NCBI GenBank assembly: GCA_964020085.1
Contig: OZ026608.1
Span: 21,113,812-21,177,811, forward strand
Length of the DNA: 64,000 bases
Reading direction: 5' to 3'
Origin: Micromussa lordhowensis
Taxonomy: Eukaryota; Cnidaria; Anthozoa; Scleractinia; Lobophylliidae
A model generated the notes under the pieces. The model was not told where the DNA came from. It did not search any database and was given only the letters and a program-made list of their open reading frames with translations. Shown here piece after piece: positions 24,746 to 37,500 of the stretch; within the stretch, counting starts at the first letter, position 1, and every line of letters begins with the position of its first letter. The position numbers were made by a program, and so were the translations under genes.

Positions 24746-25507
24746 ATGAGTTCTGAAGAAGCCAAGAATAGTAACCGATTCGCCGTTTTAGTATGTGAAG
24801 ATGCAGAGAAGTGGGGCGGACTAGAAATTATCGGTAAGCGTCACATAGATCTTTACCAAAGAGAACAAGACACAGAATGGCGTACTTTTAACGCTTGTAA
24901 CGGAGACATCCCTTCCGCGGAAGATATCGACAAATATCAAGGTTTCGTGATCGGTGGAAGTCACTATTCAGTGAACGATGATAAAGAATGGGTGAAAAGA
25001 ATGGAGCAACTCATTGTCTCTTTGGCTAAGAAATCACCGTCTCCCCGAGTGGTCGGCCTTTGTTTTGGTCATCAACTTTTAGCCAAGGCACTCGGAGGAC
25101 GCGTTGGCAGAAATCCTTCCGGAAAGTTTATTTTACAAACCGAGAAGGTGGAGCCTTCGAAGATCGATGCTGCTAAAAACTCGATTGTGTCTAAACTGTT
25201 CGAGAGTGGTCCTCTCGATTTACTAGAGTCGCACAGCGAATGCGTGACAGAGCTTCCTCCTGATGCCGTGACCATTGCTAGTTCGGATTCCTGTGACCAT
25301 GAGATGGTTTTGTTTACAGAAAACATGTTGGGCATTCAGTCTCACCCCGAGTGCAGAGCTCAGGAATTTGAGGAATTAATTCTCCCCTCCTTGATGGCTA
25401 ATAATTTGTTCACGGAGGAAGAGAAAGTTAAAACTCAAGAATCGTTCAAAGTTCCTTTGCATTCCAGCAAAGTAAACAACATTTTAAGTGACTTCCTTCA
25501 TGAATAG
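24746..25507 (+). CDS. Class I glutamine amidotransferase / gamma-glutamyl peptidase-like protein
   Basis: A single-exon frame of 253 residues starting at an ATG after a G+C-rich leader. Like the gene at 19229, it follows the class I GATase fold. An early strand FAVLVCEDAEKWGG is followed by GFVIGGSHYS, the nucleophile elbow GLCFGHQLLAKALGG (Cys), and GIQSHPE with the His-Glu of the triad. No synthetase domain is attached, so it is a free-standing hydrolase. It resembles plant gamma-glutamyl peptidases (glutathione-conjugate processing) and the fungal amidotransferase-like YLR126C group. The exact substrate cannot be read from sequence. It is a tandem paralogue of the disrupted copy 4 kb upstream and probably the working member of the pair. 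Confidence 0.87.
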   Translation: MSSEEAKNSNRFAVLVCEDAEKWGGLEIIGKRHIDLYQREQDTEWRTFNACNGDIPSAEDIDKYQGFVIGGSHYSVNDDKEWVKRMEQLIVSLAKKSPSPRVVGLCFGHQLLAKALGGRVGRNPSGKFILQTEKVEPSKIDAAKNSIVSKLFESGPLDLLESHSECVTELPPDAVTIASSDSCDHEMVLFTENMLGIQSHPECRAQEFEELILPSLMANNLFTEEEKVKTQESFKVPLHSSKVNNILSDFLHE

Positions 25508-25659
25508 AAAATGGAGAGTTGTTTTATGGAACCATAGAAAATAATAGTAATAAAAGACACTGAATAAACTTTTATCTAGCGTTAATACATTGTTGTACTA
25601 AGTGCTTTACAGCCTTTTACTTTGACTTTTTTGACTTTGTGTAATTTTTAGCTTATATA

Positions 25660-25800
25660 TTAGATATGGTTTGGATAGTTTTATTATATTAGATTTATTA
25701 TTTTATTATTATTTTAATGTAACTTGTAAGGCGCATTTGAATATATTCATATAGATATTTGCGCCGAATAAGTAATAAATTATTATTATTAAATTATTAT
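25660..25800. repeat. AT-rich retroelement-like 3' tail
   Basis: It combines a GTAAGGCGCATTTGAATAT hairpin (GGCGCA ... TTTGCGCC) with a run ending in TTATTATTATT. This resembles the 3' tails of LINE/SINE elements seen in many invertebrate genomes. Family assignment is uncertain. Confidence 0.4.
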
Positions 25801-26379
25801 AACATCCTAGAATATTCAGGATAAAAAGGAAATTAAAAATATATCCCAGGGCCGTCATTACGTTCTGTCACCCATTGCCTTGGTCTTCACACCTGTAACA
25901 AGCTTGTTGCTTTGCGGGTGAATTATATCAACAACAGGCAAGTTCAGGTGTAACATCAAGAGCTCTCATTTCACCTGTGACAGGTGATGGGGTTTCAACC
26001 CTAAATTACAGCAAGCAACTCTCTTAACCCCTTTTACTTCCATTACATGTTTATATTTTCGCTAAAGAGAGTACTTAGCGTAATGTTCTTTTTTGTCCGA
26101 TATGTTTTTCAACAGATAATTTCTCAATCACTCCCTGAAAAATCAGCCTTGCCGAGCTGCAAACTACACAATGGGACATGTTGCCATATATCCAGAACAG
26201 AGTAACCAACACCAGTCAAGCTTGAACATTACAGTATAACTTACAGGCCAGTATGGCTGATGTTGTACCATGTGAATTGTCATACTGATACACCAATGGA
26301 TGGAGAGAAGTAATGTACTGTGACCACCTTGTCCAATAACTTAAAAATGTGGTAATGTTAAAGTATTCATGGAAGCGAA

Positions 26380-26760
26380 ATGGCACATCAGGCTGGCAAT
26401 ATCCCCAGTTTCTGTGGCATGAAACAACTTGGAGTATTTGCACCCCCCCCCCCCCCCCCAAACCCAGATGGAATGCTTATCCATCTCAGGGTCACCCCCA
26501 CCATTAATTAACCAGTCTCTTGCTTAGTTCCAAAGCACCAATTTTTTGTTGTAGTCCATCCGATTCAGGTCAAGTGGTAAAGGTCGTTTGTCTCTGTTAT
26601 GCCATGAAAATCAAATGATCCCATTTATACACCTGGGTGTAGAGACGACTGTGAGAGTTTACCGTCTTCCCCCCAAAAGAACAACACAATTACCCTCACT
26701 ACAGCAGAACCTGGACCGTTTCACCCGACAGGTCACTGAACCTCCCTCAACATAAACATA
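26380..26760 (-). repeat. Diverged SINE-like repeat copy
   Basis: Segments match the element at 42130-42425 in the same orientation: GGATGGGATGCTAGTCCATC-like sequence near 26466, then CATTTATACACCTGGGTG near 26624 and GAGAGTT near 26655. About 130 bp of unrelated sequence interrupts it, and the tRNA-like head is degraded. Confidence 0.5.
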
Positions 26761-27444
26761 TGTTCAGTAACAGTGTAGTTCGCTCTAACACTAAGTTTGT
26801 GACACCTGTCACCAGACATCATATCAATGCACCAAAATTGCAGTTACAAGTTAAACAAATTTATTTCATACAAGTTTAAAATGACAATAGTGAGCAGAAA
26901 ACCTTTTAATCTACACTAGTCTCTACAAAAGTTCTGTTCAATGATTACAATGTAAAATGACCTTTTGTTGTGCTTTCTAGCATAATTAAGGTGTACTTGT
27001 TGAACCAGTAAAAGCCATCTAAGTTTAACTTCAACTAGTAGTTTGTCTTGCATGGTATCATGTGGGTATAAGGTAGTCCTTGAAACGACTGTTGTTTATC
27101 ACTAAGGTTTCAAATAATAAAAACAACCGCATTACTCTGCAGTGGGTAAAATAGAGCAAGAAACATTATACACTGGAATCCCAATTTCTTGAACCCTCCG
27201 TTTTTGGACCTCCCATTAACTCAAACCAACAGTCATTTCCTTCTCCTCAGTCAAATACTGTAATTTCACCCCCGATTTCTCGAACTATCCGATTTTTCAA
27301 ACCAAATTTTTGTTTCCCTTGGAGGTTCAAAAATTGGTATTCCACTGTTGTTCTATTTTACCCAGACATTGTTACAATAATGGACTGAACAATAATTATC
27401 AGACTAAAACAATATTTCAATACCCACCGAAAACACTCACTTAA

Positions 27445-28036
27445 ACACAGAGCGATCCTATAAAAGGCAAGGACACACCCCATTGAAGCACTTTGTTGGC
27501 TTCTTGGGCAATAGTGGAAAGCCAGAATAACGGTCGCATAACATAGAAGTCGTGGAGAAATAGCGTTTTTTTCGTCAAACCAACAGCGTCATTTACGTAG
27601 AATAATATAAGGTAAATAATAAAAACACAGTGAAAATAAAACTTATATTACCACTATAGATAATGGCTTTGGAAGACCAAAAACCATGAATTATCTTCGT
27701 CGCTCCATGCAGAAAATTCAAATTTCGCCACTAACTAAAATAACAAAGCTGATGCCTGCGAGATATCTGTTTCCATTTATCTCAGCATGCTGAGAACGAA
27801 GCGAAATCTCAGATGATGTGATTTTGGTTAGCCTGTGAACAGACGAATTTTGGAATTTGGAATTTGGACGAATTTTAGGTTTATGAGCGTTTATATGATT
27901 CTGCAAACAAAATGCAAATTGAACAACAATTAGACTTGAGAAATTAAGCCAATCAAATTGGTGCATTGGCCGTCCGTTGGGATTTGTGATTGACAGGCTG
28001 AACACCTCAGCCTCGTTGTATAGGATCGCTCCGTGT
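27445..28036. mobile_element. TTAA-flanked inverted-repeat element (592 bp)
   Basis: The ends are the 18-bp inverted repeat ACACRGAGCGATCCTATA (one mismatch). Each copy is directly flanked by TTAA (27441-27444 and 28037-28040), the target duplication of piggyBac and Kolobok transposons. The interior is AT-rich with no transposase frame, so it is non-autonomous. Confidence 0.72.
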
Positions 28037-28587
28037 TTAAGGTCTCAATCTTAAAAATATTAGGTATGTTTTAACAAGTTATTGCTCATATCACGTCAAT
28101 ATGAACTCATCAAGGAAATATTGTTTGAAAAGAAAACTTTAATACTCCAGATTTCGTTTGACACTTACAATAAATTATTTTGTTTTATGATAACCTTTAA
28201 TGCACATTACATTAAAAATAAAACTATAATATAAAATGCCATAAATGTCACAAGAAACTAGCACTTTACTTTCAGGCTCCTGATTGTTCAAAATTGGTTT
28301 AAAAGTCTTAAAGGAAAATATGTAGAGTAAAACGACAAAATCTGAAAAATATGCTAAATGTTTAACTGCACATGAAGCAAACTGCAACATTATCACACTA
28401 TTTGAAACCACTGAATTCAAACACCTGATTCAAATGCATATCTGTTGCCATATTGATTTGTACTTTGTCAATCATTTTTGGATGCTTGTTGAGACACTGA
28501 TCTTTTGTCTAGAGCCATCTGCAAAAGGTTCTTGCATAATTTAGAGTAGCTAAATGAAAACAAAGAGAAACCATACAGAGTATGCAA

Positions 28588-31500
28588 CTATAATTTCCAT
28601 GCATTTCTGACCATCAAATCAAAGTAGGCATCGTTTTCAATGCTTGCTCCAAGACATGAGTAGTACTCAATAAATTCTTGCTTTGTAACCTAATGATTAG
28701 AAAAGAATGAAAACAAGCCATTACTATATACTTAGAAGAGATCTCTCTTCAGGTTCTCTCTACCTTGGTCTCTGAGAGGCAACTAAAATTTAAGCAAGAA
28801 AATTGGATTCCAATCATAAATTACTACTAGAGAGTATCTGTTAAGCTAAAGGGCTGTTAACCTAAAATCAGTCTTCAAACACATTTGTAGAATCCGTTTA
28901 ACATATCCATATCTTGCAGCTGGACGCCTCACCATGTCATCCTGATTATTTATAAGCTCAGTAGCCCTTTAAATATCAATAACACAGCACCATAATTGGC
29001 TAGATTTAATTTCTTGGAAAGTGCATGGTGCTAAAAAATGTCATCATTAATTAAGGTGGTGTCAAGTTAAGAGGCTAACCTGGAGTCCACTCAAGAGGAA
29101 AGCCCAGGACAGAAATGTCTGGAGGACTCTCTCCTATAGCTATGCCCCAGGAGGGGTTCTAGGCATAAGAAAGTCATCACTAACCTTTCCATCCTTTTCA
29201 TCATTTGGTTCAAATCTCTTTAAAAACTCCTCAAACACCTCTTTCTCATCCAATTCACCATTTTTGTACTTAGGATGTTCTCTAGCATTATACACCCTGT
29301 ACGAACGAAAAAAAAGAAAACAATGTCAGCTATACTGACAACTAAAACTGACAAACACAATGTAACTGACATTTGGGATGCAGGACATGACAAAGGGTTG
29401 AAAATGAGGACATTTGTTTTTTTGTCAGAAAGAGACAGGAGCCAAGAGAGTTTCCATGGCAACAACAATGTGGGTGAGAGTTTTCTTTATTACACTAATA
29501 TGCTCCCCGGATATAAGCCCCCCCCCCCATTTATAAGCCCACCCAAAACCACTTATGAAGTTATTTTGGCCCAGGGCTTTACTATGGGATTTTGCGATAT
29601 TTATGACGATAAAAGAGGTAAATAAAAATAATACTGATGCAAATTACTTCTTCAAATCGTCGCTTGTCAATACTCCATCCTTAGTCCTGTCAGCTTTCTC
29701 AAATGCCTTTGTCACCACCGCCAATCTCGAACCTGTCAAAGGTTTCTACAAAATAGAGGATGTAATAAGATTTTGCCCTACAGTACAACTATACAGTTTT
29801 AAAAGATCAATTTAGCACTCTTTTAATATCTGATTACTACTAGTACTATATCAGACGCAAGTGGTATTGTAAGTAATCTTGTTACCAGTCTTAAAAATAA
29901 TTCTCTGTAAATACACCTCTGCCATGCTCTCCAAATTCCAAAATCATTAACCTCCCTCCCTTCAGGATTTCCGTTTTTTTAATTTCAACCATCTGGAATC
30001 CTAGTCTGACTCCCTATGACTTCCAACGAAAATGATCTTATGCTTAAACATCTTCCCAGAAGTTTACCAACAGTCTTACAAGGTTTTAAATTGCGACCAA
30101 TATGATCGCATGCATTTGTGACTAAATGATCAGTGAATGAAACTTCCTCCTCTTCACATTCCATCTGACAGGATGTGGAAAAAACAACAAATTAGGAGGA
30201 ATTTTTTGGGGGGAAAAATGCAGAAAAATGAGTCAATTATGCAGAAATTTCATCAGTTAACAAAGTCGATAATAAAGCCTTTCCAATGTACCAAAGCACT
30301 TCAAAGTCTTGCCCAAAGTTTAAGCTCTATAGAATAAACTCATTAAACATCATGCCTGCCAACTTTGACACATTCATGACCTGTTTCTAGTATTTGTTGA
30401 AAGGTATTTCTTCATTTAACACAGGTTTTCCACAGAATTTTGTGTAATGAATTTGTTGTTGCATTCTTGGAAAATCTGTAACTTAGTAACCAGGGATTAC
30501 ATCAGACAATTACAATAGCCCAATTTCGATATATTAAAATTCAGCCTAAAACAATAGACCTCAGCACGAGGCTCGTGGGAATAAACCCCACAAACTCTGT
30601 AGTTATTCCCACAAGCCTCGTGCTGAGGTCTATTGTTTTAGGCTGAATTTTAATATATCGAAATTGGACTATTGATCACAGGCATCATTTGAAATGGCTT
30701 TTTTTCTGGCCATTTCATGCACTGTTGGTTTCATTCACGTGATTCAAAAAAATGATCACATGATCATAAATATTTCTTGGCACAGATGGCCAAAGTTCGC
30801 AGTACAGCATTTGCAAATTTGTCAGTTCCAAGTTTGAGGAACATCTCATCCATGCGATGGATTTTGCATTTGTTGTACTCTTCTCTGTAACATATCTTGG
30901 ATAACATCTTGTTAGAAAGTGGGAAACTCAACAAACTTGCAAACAAACTGCGAAGCAACTTTCCCGACAGCAGAGATTCACTTATCACATGATCATGAAT
31001 TTGTCATCATGTGATGTCAAAAATGTCAAATGTTTGTTTATAGTGGACATGCACTTAGCTACACCAAGCTAGTTTACAGGCATGCCACTCAAACAGCTGA
31101 AACAAATAATTCAAATTAAACATAACATTGTTAAGAATCCCAACTGGCCGGAGGCAGACCAGTTGGCTATTTACAAGTGTGGTCGAGGATTTGAACTCGG
31201 GCGTTCCGTGAAACAAATCTAGCTAGTGGCCAGAGCGGCACTTGAACCCGGGACCGCTGGATTGCGAGTCCGACGCACTGACCACTCGGCCACGCTGCCT
31301 GATCACTTTTTTGGAATCAGGTGAATGAAACCAGCAGTGCATGAAACGGCCTGAAAAAAAAGCCAGGCTCTGTGCCTTAAGTCAGTTGGAACGCCTGGAG
31401 GTTAAAAATTTGTCACAAACAAAATGGCATGTTTTTGTCGCTGTTTTAGGAGAAGAAATACTTCACAATAATCAATCTCTTCAGAGCTGCCTTATCCCTG

Positions 31501-34500
31501 ACAGTTTGAAACACTTTTTGTTTTGTGCAGAAAACGCAATGATGCAGTGATTCTTTTTGGTATCTCTTGATCTCAGACACCCAGCTTGCCATTTTGTGTT
31601 GAGCTTTCTTGTTCTGATCCATTTGAGAGACACATCCTTACGACCTTGGACTGATTTTACTGTTTTACTTGCTTTTATCATCAGCTTTTGGCACTTCTTG
31701 GAAATTATCCACATTTCTGTATTTTTAACTGAAAAACAGCTAAACAAACAGCTAAACAACCGATTTTGCATATATCCCTAGAATTGAGAAATTGGAGTAC
31801 ACAACTTGTCGGCACATGACATTTTTTTCCTTAAATACAAAACATTACACTTAAACCCAAAGATGACTACAAAGGAGGCACTTTTCAAGGCAGTTTCTAT
31901 ATCAAGTTGAATCTTTGGGAGATCGGTTTTTAGCAAGCAATCTTTAATTCTCATACACTTATTACTATCACCTTATAATTTTATAGAGATAAAATCACCC
32001 TTTTAATTAATTGTATAAAACCTTCTAAACAGGTAACAAGAACAAAGTGTTGTTGTTGTAGAGACAAGCAGTGCCACTTCATTATTTCATACAAGTGAAA
32101 CCAGCATCTCAAAAGATTAAAAGAGGTTAAAAAAGCACTGGTAAGTTTCTTTTAGAGATATTCTTGCCAAAATTGAAAATGAAAAGGTGTATTACCAATA
32201 TTTAATCTTAAATCATTTATCAAAATTGAAAATCGTACTCACCAAACAGGCAAGTGATCGATGATTTGTACTCGACTAACGCTTTTCACACTTACATTGG
32301 GGAGCAGGAGAGTGCTAATTTTCAACGCTGATAAACCTTATCCAATTCCATGTTTATATTGACCAGTATATTTTTTCTGTTAGTTACAGGGCTCAACTTT
32401 CAGGAAAAACATCGGGGTCAGCTGGCCCCCAGTTTTCACACAGGTATGTCAGTGAAACACTGGAAGTTATTCGCCAGTGAAAAAAAATTGGTCAGATTAG
32501 CAACCCCAGCAGTCGCAACGTGGAGCTCCGAGTTAGGTGCTTTGTTGATGACATGTACATGGAGATCTTGTAAATTGATAACAGTCACTTCTTACCCTGA
32601 ATGCATACATGAATTCATCTATGTCTATCTCGCCTTTACGATCCTTGTCAAAGTACTTAAACAACTCCTCGAACTCCTGTACAAAACAACAACAAAAATC
32701 AATCACAGGAAAATGCTATTGAACATAAGCAAACAGACTGAAATGATGAATTGGGGGGAAAATAATAACGTCAGCCAAATTCCATATTTACATGGCTTAG
32801 GTTTAATTCTGTGAACACAAGAGAAAACATTCATAATTTATTAATATAGTTTGATGTTTTACAGATGTCAGAAGGCACATGACATGGAAGCTTGTTAGTG
32901 TTGCATAAATTTTTAAACTACTTTTAAAATTGAGCCATTATCAGGGGTTTCATTAAGATTTTCAGCAGAAGGGCATCTGGTTTTTACAGGAAGGCAATTT
33001 TTTTTTTATCAGCTGAACTTCTTACTAAGAAAAACTCTCCTCTACATGGTCAAACAGGCAGGCACATTTGTTCTCACAGCTAGTCAATACATAATTATCA
33101 AAATAAGGGGAAAGAAATATCCATGTTACACAAGAACGAAGAAAGCTTAATTAAACATGTATGCTAAAAATGGGAAATACGAGATTTGTTCTCTCTTGCA
33201 TTCAAGTTGGGATAACATTCGTACAAAATTCATGAGGAAGGGAGTTATCAATTAAATCAACCTCCCTTTAGTCACAAACGAACCCAGGCATACAACAAAA
33301 GATCCTTCTGTCACATTAAGTTCCTTGTTAAAGTCATTAAAGGAACAGGACTTGTTACTGGGCATGGCCTTGGAAGCATAATTTTGTTGGACTTCTCATT
33401 ATATAACTACCTAATCGCACAACAAATCCATAAACTGCAGCTGTATGTGGATTTTGGGACATGATGCCTGCTTTTATTGTTGCATTTTGATATCTCTGTA
33501 CATTTAAAATAGAAGCTAAATACACCATAGAAACAGTTTGCACTATTTTATTATTTTAGTGTGGTGATTTTCTAATCGCCTTGTTGTTAAAGAACTGGGT
33601 CATTGCAATTTGCAGGGTGTTTTAAGGGCCAGGCAGCAGGCATAGTCAGGTCGCGTCAATTTCGGTTAAGTTTCTTTTTTTCTTCTTCTTCTTTGTAGTT
33701 CCATATGCAAATTAACCCATATCCTGTGGGACCACATGGTCTTTGTGTTTCTTTGGTGTGGAAGTACGCAAAGTTGAAATCATGTTGGGCCAAAGGAACA
33801 TATTTTAACCATAAATTTACATCAAAAGCTCCCATCGCCTTGAAATTTAACCAAGAGCATGCTCTTGCCCTAACCATCACTTTCCTACATCGCCTACCTA
33901 GTGGGAATTCTCGCAGATATTATTCATAGAGAGACCCATCATGAAGGCATCCACTAAACGGGAATTTAAGCTAATTCCCTTGAAATTGTTCTACTATCAA
34001 ACGTTTTTTTTGAAACTTGGCATAGTTAACATTCATGATAATTATGAACATTAAAAAAATGCAATAAAAAATGGGGTCACCATGCTTGTTTACACATCAG
34101 CAGGCTCATAAAATGGGGTATTTTTACTGGTTGCGCATTAAAAATTTGATCATCTTCATACAGAATTAAGTCTTGATTACTTGAAAGACACAAAATTTTA
34201 TCTTGAAAGTAAAGCTTCTTTTATTCACGCAAGTAGTATCGCTTCATTTAAGGTTACTTCCCACCTTCAGAGGCCAAAAAAATCGTTTTTTCTTTTTTTT
34301 GACAAAATTTGAGTTTATCATTTTATCTATTGTTTCCAAAAGAAAAATTTTAAAAAACTCAAAAAGCCGCCGAGTTATTTAGAAAAAACGTATTTTCAAA
34401 TAAAGTTAATAAACTACGAAGGTGTCATAATCCTGTCAACGGGCGAGACCCCTGGAGATTTTTTCGCGGCAAACGCTAATCGCTCGTATTTCATGTCATT

Positions 34501-37500
34501 TGCATATTTGTATTTAGATCACGTACTTGACAAAAATTCCCACGTTGAGGCTCTTTACGCTAACTGCTATGGAAAAATCAAAAGCAAAAAAAGTTCTTGG
34601 GTAAAGAAGAAGAAAAAAACCGGCCCAAAGAAGAAAGAAAAAAAAAACGTGTTGCAATGCGATGCTTTTCCCGGGAAATCGTGATCTATTGTCAAAGACT
34701 CAAGGAGGTCCTGTTGTTCCATTGGTTTGCGGTTTTGTCAGGCGTGATAATCTCTGGGCGTGGCGCGAGTTGTTTACGAACCTTTACAAGCTAAAATCTC
34801 GCATTTGATTTTTGGAGGAATACATCCACTTTGAGCGAGTTTATAGGGTATGCAGATTTGACGGATTGTCGTGAAATTTCGCCACAACATTCCTGATATA
34901 ATGACAAGCCAAAGTGTGTCGGGAAATTTTGATATTTAACATATTTTTCCCGTGGCGTCCATTTACGCAACACGTCTCGCATATTTTTAGCTACTCCAAC
35001 TTAAGATGTGGATATCTCGACAACCAATCAGAATATCGAAAAAGCCCGACACACTTTTGTTGATTGATGCCTTGGTAATAGGACTGTACAGCCATTTTGC
35101 TCGTATGGCGGAATCCGATACCCGATAAATTCAATACAAGAACCCGCGGTTGTTTCACGCCTTACCGCCTCCTGAGATTTCCTAAAAGAAAATATTGCTG
35201 AAATTGTATTTTTTTCGTAAAGTACATTTATTAAGCTTTCTTCTGATATATAGTTTGTAGGGGTTTTATTGAAACTGGCGCGCGTACAATTTTTTTTCCA
35301 AAGGGCACCCGCGAAGGTGGGAAGTAACCTTAAGCCGTTTTTGATTGCCTGGTTGCAGGAATATTGCACTTTTTCAGACATTTCCGTGGTTAGCTTGAAG
35401 TCCTTGCCTTGGCCAAAATACACCCAGTATGGAACTACTTTGCAAAAAAAAAATCAAATCATGTTCTACTATCACACTTTTTTCCTTCTTCAAATATGTT
35501 CTTTATTAGACTGTTCTTACCAAATAGTAATAAAAAAAATTAGGGGTCACCATGCTCGTTTAACAGAAAAGGAGCATTTATTTCGCTGTTGAGCTTGGTT
35601 TGAGGGAAATCTCTTAGGTTTTGTATGCACACGCGCTCATGTGTGCCCAGTAATGACGCGAAAATCATGCGCAGCAGGGATGCGCAATGCAATACTAAGG
35701 AATTACCTTAAGCTTGCATACAGTATCTCATATTTTTCATTACAACCCATTGGGAAGCCCAGGACCTTTACCTAAGGTAGAAAATAACCATAAATTTACT
35801 TGAAAAGCTCCTAATTCCTCCCTGTTTGTTTTGTTGTTTGATAGCTGGCAAATGACTATTTCTCATCGCAACCTGTCAAAACCTGGATCAAAAACACTGG
35901 AAAACAATGAAGCCAAAACTCCCAGAAATCGCTTTAATTCAACTTTACTGATAACACAACCTAAACCTCCACAGCAACATAGAAAAAAGTTACACAAATT
36001 AGGCCAAGAAGGTATTTTTAGTGAAAATTTTGAAAAGTGAAAAATTTCAAGCTACATAAGCTACATTTCAAGCTACAGTAAGGCATTGTTGTGTTACTTT
36101 GACACAATAATAACAATGTTGAGAATGTTTATACTCTTACTATCAAATGCATACAAATTTGAACATGAACAACATTCTGCTATCTTTTTGTTGAAGAAAA
36201 TACAACTGCAATACTGAATGTTTGCATTTCCGGTTGCATTTATCTCTATGCGGATGGCCATCTTAAGTTGATGGCATTGGCAAATCGACCAAAGCATCCC
36301 ATGTAAAAGCCTTTAGGTTTCTTGTTATATTGAAATTAGGGGGTAACATACCTAACAACAAATATTTACCTTTCCATCATTTTGCCTCACTATCATCAAT
36401 GACTCACCAGCTGAAACTAGCTGACCTCAGTTCAGAAATTACATGTAGGTAATACTTCACTTATTGAAAGGGTTGACAAGCCAATTCCCAAATTATTAAG
36501 GACTTCCAGCTTCCTTTTTGCCACATGTCTGGGTTACAAGGTATTGACATGTAATGAGGTATACAATGTAAATCACCTTTGAGGAATAGAGGGTTTTCAT
36601 GCTGATGTACATGAGGAATCATTTGCTATGATCAGGGTGTACACACGTACCTCCTCAGATAAGCCAACTCCATAGTCTGCAAGACCTGTCTTGAACTCAT
36701 CATGGTTCAGACTGTGACTGCGGTCATCATCATAGATTCGGAAAGCTCTGCGAACCGAAACCAAAAAGTGTTTCTCTTGAATACTAGTTAGATTCTAACC
36801 TCAACTCAAATAGCCGAAGTAAGGCAATAGAAAATGATACAACTATACACTGTGACTATGCTACCCTCACAAAAGGCTATGAACAAAAAAAAACATTTCA
36901 TTCTGACCACTTCCACTCTTTCAGTTTGTTTTCAACTTTTGTTTCTTTTGCTCAGTCAAATGTCCCTATATAAGTTTGTCTCCACCTCCCCCCCTCCCCC
37001 CCACCCTCTTTGGACACTAGGAGTGCTCTCCATTCAACTGAAAAATCTTCGGGATTCCCAAAAATTTCTGGCAGCAAAGGGAACAGCAGTTTTTGGAATC
37101 ATCAGTTAAATTGTGTGCATTTCCAAATTCAACAATTTTTAGATTTTCTGGAACCTTTCCTGAGAAATTTTCCACAGGGGGCCCACACAATCTGTCTGGG
37201 TAGCTGTTTATAGTAAATGTACTAGATTTACCGTTTGCCTCACCTATAGTCGTCATATATCGCTAACTTTGTATGAAAATCAATGATAAATAAGCGTTGA
37301 ATTACCTTACCTGTGGTGTATAGTCGTCATTTTGTCTCAAAAGCGGTTTTTGAGCGATTTTGAATGAATTTGAGTTCGCCGTTGACTCTTCTTTATAATA
37401 GAGAGACAAGGGTGGAAACCTTGTTTTGAAAGCGTTCCAGCGCCGGGGCGATTTTTTCCCCCAAAATCGCATCGCTTTGCTTTCAAACTTCACAGCATAA

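Larger units (their letters stand above)
25508..28587. other. Intergenic, repeat-rich; no gene seen
   Basis: This holds an A/T-rich retroelement-like tail (25660-25800), a diverged SINE-like copy (26380-26760) with an 18-base C run near 26442, and a TTAA-flanked element (27445-28036). No conserved coding sequence was found. Confidence 0.5.

Noticed and set aside
31228..31299. tRNA-Ser/Leu gene on the minus strand
   Set aside because: The stems are imperfect and a long non-tRNA body is attached. It fits a SINE better.
32350..32814. 154-codon plus-strand frame
   Set aside because: It overlaps the well-supported calcyphosin-like exon at 32596-32676 on the other strand and has no motif.
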